A stretch of DNA of 64,000 bases from Variovorax sp. PMC12 (lineage in GTDB: Bacteria > Pseudomonadota > Gammaproteobacteria > Burkholderiales > Burkholderiaceae_C). Numbering within the stretch: position 1 is the stretch's first letter; each line of letters opens with the position of its first letter. The position numbers and the translations under genes are program-made. The stretch lies in contig NZ_CP027773.1 in the NCBI RefSeq assembly GCF_003019815.1, positions 4,953,501 through 5,017,500 of the forward strand, written 5' to 3'. The notes under the pieces are model-generated. The model was not told the DNA's origin and made no database searches. It saw only the letters and a list, made by a program, of their open reading frames with translations. This document shows, piece by piece, positions 61,993-64,000 of this stretch.

Positions 61993-62951
61993 TTACTGAT
62001 CGCTCCCAATGAACGGAATATTGCGATGAAGCCCGGACCCGCCGTGACGATGACCAGCGCCGGCAGCAGCGAAACCACCATGACGCCGGTCATCTTCACG
62101 GTGATCTTGCCGATGCGTTCCTTCATCTGCGAACGCCGGCTCTCCCGCAAGCGATCGCTGAATACGCGCAGCGGTTCCTGCACAGCGCCGCCGTGGCGGT
62201 CGACCTGCACCAGTAGCGAGACAAGGCCTCGCAGGTTCTCGTTCTTGTGCAGCGTTGCCAGGCGATGCAACGAGTGCTCTCGGGTGCGACCCTGGCTGTA
62301 CTGGGCGTTGGCGATTCCCAACTCGTGGCCCAGCACATGAAGTACATGGGAAAAATCAGTAGCCATGATCTGCAGGCTCTGGTCGAGGCTGAGGCCGACG
62401 CCCTGCAGCAGGCGCAGCAGGTCGATGAAAAGTGGCAACTCCCGGGCTGCTCGCTCGCGGCGGCCAGCGGCAAAGCGGCCAAGCACCCATTTGGGCGCCA
62501 TGAACCCGAGCACGGCGCAGGCCGCCAGTACGGTGACGATGGTTCCCTGCTCGTGCCCGCTGCTCCAGAGCAGGTAGGCCAGCAGCGGAAAAACAAGGGC
62601 CAGGCCGATGCGGGTCACCAGGAAGATCAGTTGCGTTCGCTTCGACGGCAGGCCGCATTGGTCGATGAGGCTGCGGTCTTCATCAGCCACGAAGGCCCGC
62701 CCGATGCGCGAATCCAGCCAGTGGAAAGGCAACTCTAGTTCGGGCTTGAATGCGCCCTCTGCTTCCGCCTCGGCCGTCGTCACGGACTGCGAACCCGGCG
62801 TGAGCGCGGCTTGGCGGATTGCGCGGCCGATGACCTGGCCGCTGCGCGCGCGGCGCAGTTCGGCCGCGATCAATGCACCTGCACCAACTGTCAGGCCGAC
62901 TGCGAGCAGCACGATGCTGAAGATTGCCAACTGGTGGGGTGTGAGCGTCAT
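61989..62951 (-). CDS. tadC: Flp pilus inner membrane protein TadC
   Basis: 320 residues. T2SF/GspF-like fold with an N-terminal helix, a cytoplasmic region and C-terminal membrane helices. LPLFIDLLRLLQGVGLSLDQ is the typical type II secretion F domain region. Works with TadB as the platform for pilus assembly. The start overlaps the TadB stop (ATGA). Confidence 0.92.
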   Translation of the reverse strand: MTLTPHQLAIFSIVLLAVGLTVGAGALIAAELRRARSGQVIGRAIRQAALTPGSQSVTTAEAEAEGAFKPELELPFHWLDSRIGRAFVADEDRSLIDQCGLPSKRTQLIFLVTRIGLALVFPLLAYLLWSSGHEQGTIVTVLAACAVLGFMAPKWVLGRFAAGRRERAARELPLFIDLLRLLQGVGLSLDQSLQIMATDFSHVLHVLGHELGIANAQYSQGRTREHSLHRLATLHKNENLRGLVSLLVQVDRHGGAVQEPLRVFSDRLRESRRSQMKERIGKITVKMTGVMVVSLLPALVIVTAGPGFIAIFRSLGAISK

Positions 62952-63958
62952 GCCAACCTCGCAAGACGGTAAAGAAGCGCCACGCCCACCACCTGCAGGC
63001 TTGCGGAGGAATAAATCAGGATGCGTCCGGTCTCATCACTCCACATGCCCATGAAGTAGCCGGGATTGGTAAGAATCAGAAAGCCGCCCACGCCGATCGG
63101 CAGCAGGCCCAGGATCCATGCGGACAGGCGTGTCTCCGCGGACATGGCATTCAGTTCCTGCTCTGCCTGTTCGCGGTCGCGCATGAAATTGCCCACGCGT
63201 TCGAGCAGCAGATCAGCGCGGCCGCCGTAGCGAACGCCCAGGCCAAGAATGGATGCCAGCAGAAACATCTCTTCGATACGCACGTTGGTGGCAGTCTGGT
63301 GCAGCGCACGGTCGAGATCCAAGCCGGCGCGGACCAGCGCGGCCGAGCGTTCCAGGTGAACGCGCAGCGGCGCCTCGGTGGTGGCAATTGCTAGCTGGAA
63401 TGCAGCTTGCGTGGAGTTGCCAATCGTGATGAGGCGCACCATCGCATCGATGTATGCCGGCAACTGGCTGACCAGCTTGCGGCGAAACTTCTGCAGCTGC
63501 CACCACAACAGGAAGCTGCCGACAATCAGCAGCACGAACAGCAAACTTGCCGCCGCAAGCCAGCCGACCAGTACGCCCATCAACAGGCTGAGCACGACGG
63601 CGGCCGCCAGTGCGAGCGCGACGGTGCGCGGCTCTACGACGCCTACCAGCCAGCCCGGCATTGCCCGCTCCAGCATGCTGGCCTGCGCGGCCTCGGTAGT
63701 CGCGGGGCTGGTGTCGAGCCACGGATCCGTCGTCAAGGTCGACGACATTCCTTCTCCCGGAAGCTCCCTGTCCCTCACAGGCATCGGTATCGGCGTGGTC
63801 GCCGTGCTGGTCGCGAGGATCTGCTGGCTCAGGTGCCGCTCGGTGGCCAGTCGCACCTGCCTGTTCTTCGCCCACTGCCACAGCATGAGCCCCGCCGCCG
63901 CCATCAGCAGCGCGATGCACGCCACGATGAGCAGGGCTTCACGCACGGTTGTCTCCAT
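62948..63958 (-). CDS. tadB: Flp pilus inner membrane protein TadB
   Basis: 336 residues. N-terminal membrane segment, two central membrane helices (AVVLSLLMGVLVGWLAAASL), the T2SF domain with LPAYIDAMVRLITIGNSTQA, and C-terminal helices. Partner of TadC. The start overlaps the end of the partial tadA gene by about 20 bp. Confidence 0.92.
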   Translation of the reverse strand: METTVREALLIVACIALLMAAAGLMLWQWAKNRQVRLATERHLSQQILATSTATTPIPMPVRDRELPGEGMSSTLTTDPWLDTSPATTEAAQASMLERAMPGWLVGVVEPRTVALALAAAVVLSLLMGVLVGWLAAASLLFVLLIVGSFLLWWQLQKFRRKLVSQLPAYIDAMVRLITIGNSTQAAFQLAIATTEAPLRVHLERSAALVRAGLDLDRALHQTATNVRIEEMFLLASILGLGVRYGGRADLLLERVGNFMRDREQAEQELNAMSAETRLSAWILGLLPIGVGGFLILTNPGYFMGMWSDETGRILIYSSASLQVVGVALLYRLARLA

Positions 63959-64000
63959 GCGCGCGCGCCATCGACTGCCGGAAGCGCGTGATCTTGGGCG
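63939..64000 (-). CDS. tadA: C-terminal end of the Flp pilus ATPase TadA (partial)
   Basis: Only the last about 20 codons lie in the window. Reading frame ends with the tail KITRFRQSMARAHGDNRA and a stop at 63939-63941, inside the tadB start region. The identity rests on position in the tadA-B-C-D order; the fragment is too short to prove it. Confidence 0.45.
   Translation of the reverse strand, partial: PKITRFRQSMARAHGDNRA

Overview
The window is high-GC DNA with tightly packed, overlapping operons and very strong third-position GC. Gene content and order point to a beta-proteobacterium of the Burkholderiales, most likely Comamonadaceae and Variovorax-like. The indicators are the yqgE-ruvX-pyrR-pyrB-pseudo-pyrC block, pcaHG with a divergent pcaQ, tamA-tamB, a tad locus, many ABC importers of the branched-chain amino acid type, and a roughly 90-bp interspersed intergenic repeat. 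This placement is inferred from content; no database search was possible.

Layout. 1-4.9 kb: 3' part of a giant CheA-type hybrid kinase (PilL/ChpA type). 5-6.5 kb: photolyase on the minus strand. 6.5-11.3 kb: yqgE, ruvX, pyrR, pyrB, a catalytically dead dihydroorotase homologue and a PlsC-like acyltransferase. 11.4-13.7 kb: a 25-residue membrane peptide gene, an AraC-type regulator and an IclR-type regulator. 13.8-25.2 kb: a catabolic cluster on the plus strand (FAD dehydrogenase, SDR, five-part ABC importer with a fused LivM-LivG, degenerate MBL protein, EamA exporter, old yellow enzyme, tandem EthD protein), probably controlled by the divergent IclR regulator. 25.2-29.6 kb: small hypotheticals, a chemoreceptor, an M50 pseudo-protease, and a lower-GC islet beside tRNA-Arg(CCT). 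29.9-35.9 kb: tamB and tamA. 36-38.9 kb: MoxR ATPase, small membrane protein, GNAT, VWA protein. 39-42.8 kb: di-haem cytochrome c, pcaGH, pcaQ, DUF1841 protein.

42.8-57.6 kb is the most interesting part. A 1369-residue protein made of Asp/Ala and Gly/Leu repeats is preceded by what reads as a complete sigma-54 promoter: a palindromic upstream site, an exact IHF consensus, and a -24/-12 element with correct spacing. Behind it follow an OmpA-type lipoprotein, a 1032-residue fusion of an (alpha/alpha)6-barrel-like region with a MurF-like ligase whose P-loop lysine is missing, a small membrane protein, and a complete type I secretion system (ABC, HlyD, TolC). A sigma-54 enhancer-binding protein with a non-canonical receiver closes the locus. 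I propose that this is one sigma-54-controlled system that exports and possibly modifies or anchors a repeat-rich surface protein.

57.6-64 kb: a tad (Flp pilus) operon on the minus strand (TadA end, TadB, TadC, TadD, DUF3613, two TadE-like, one long TadG-like), leading straight into the enhancer-binding protein gene. That gene may therefore also tie pilus expression to the repeat-protein locus.
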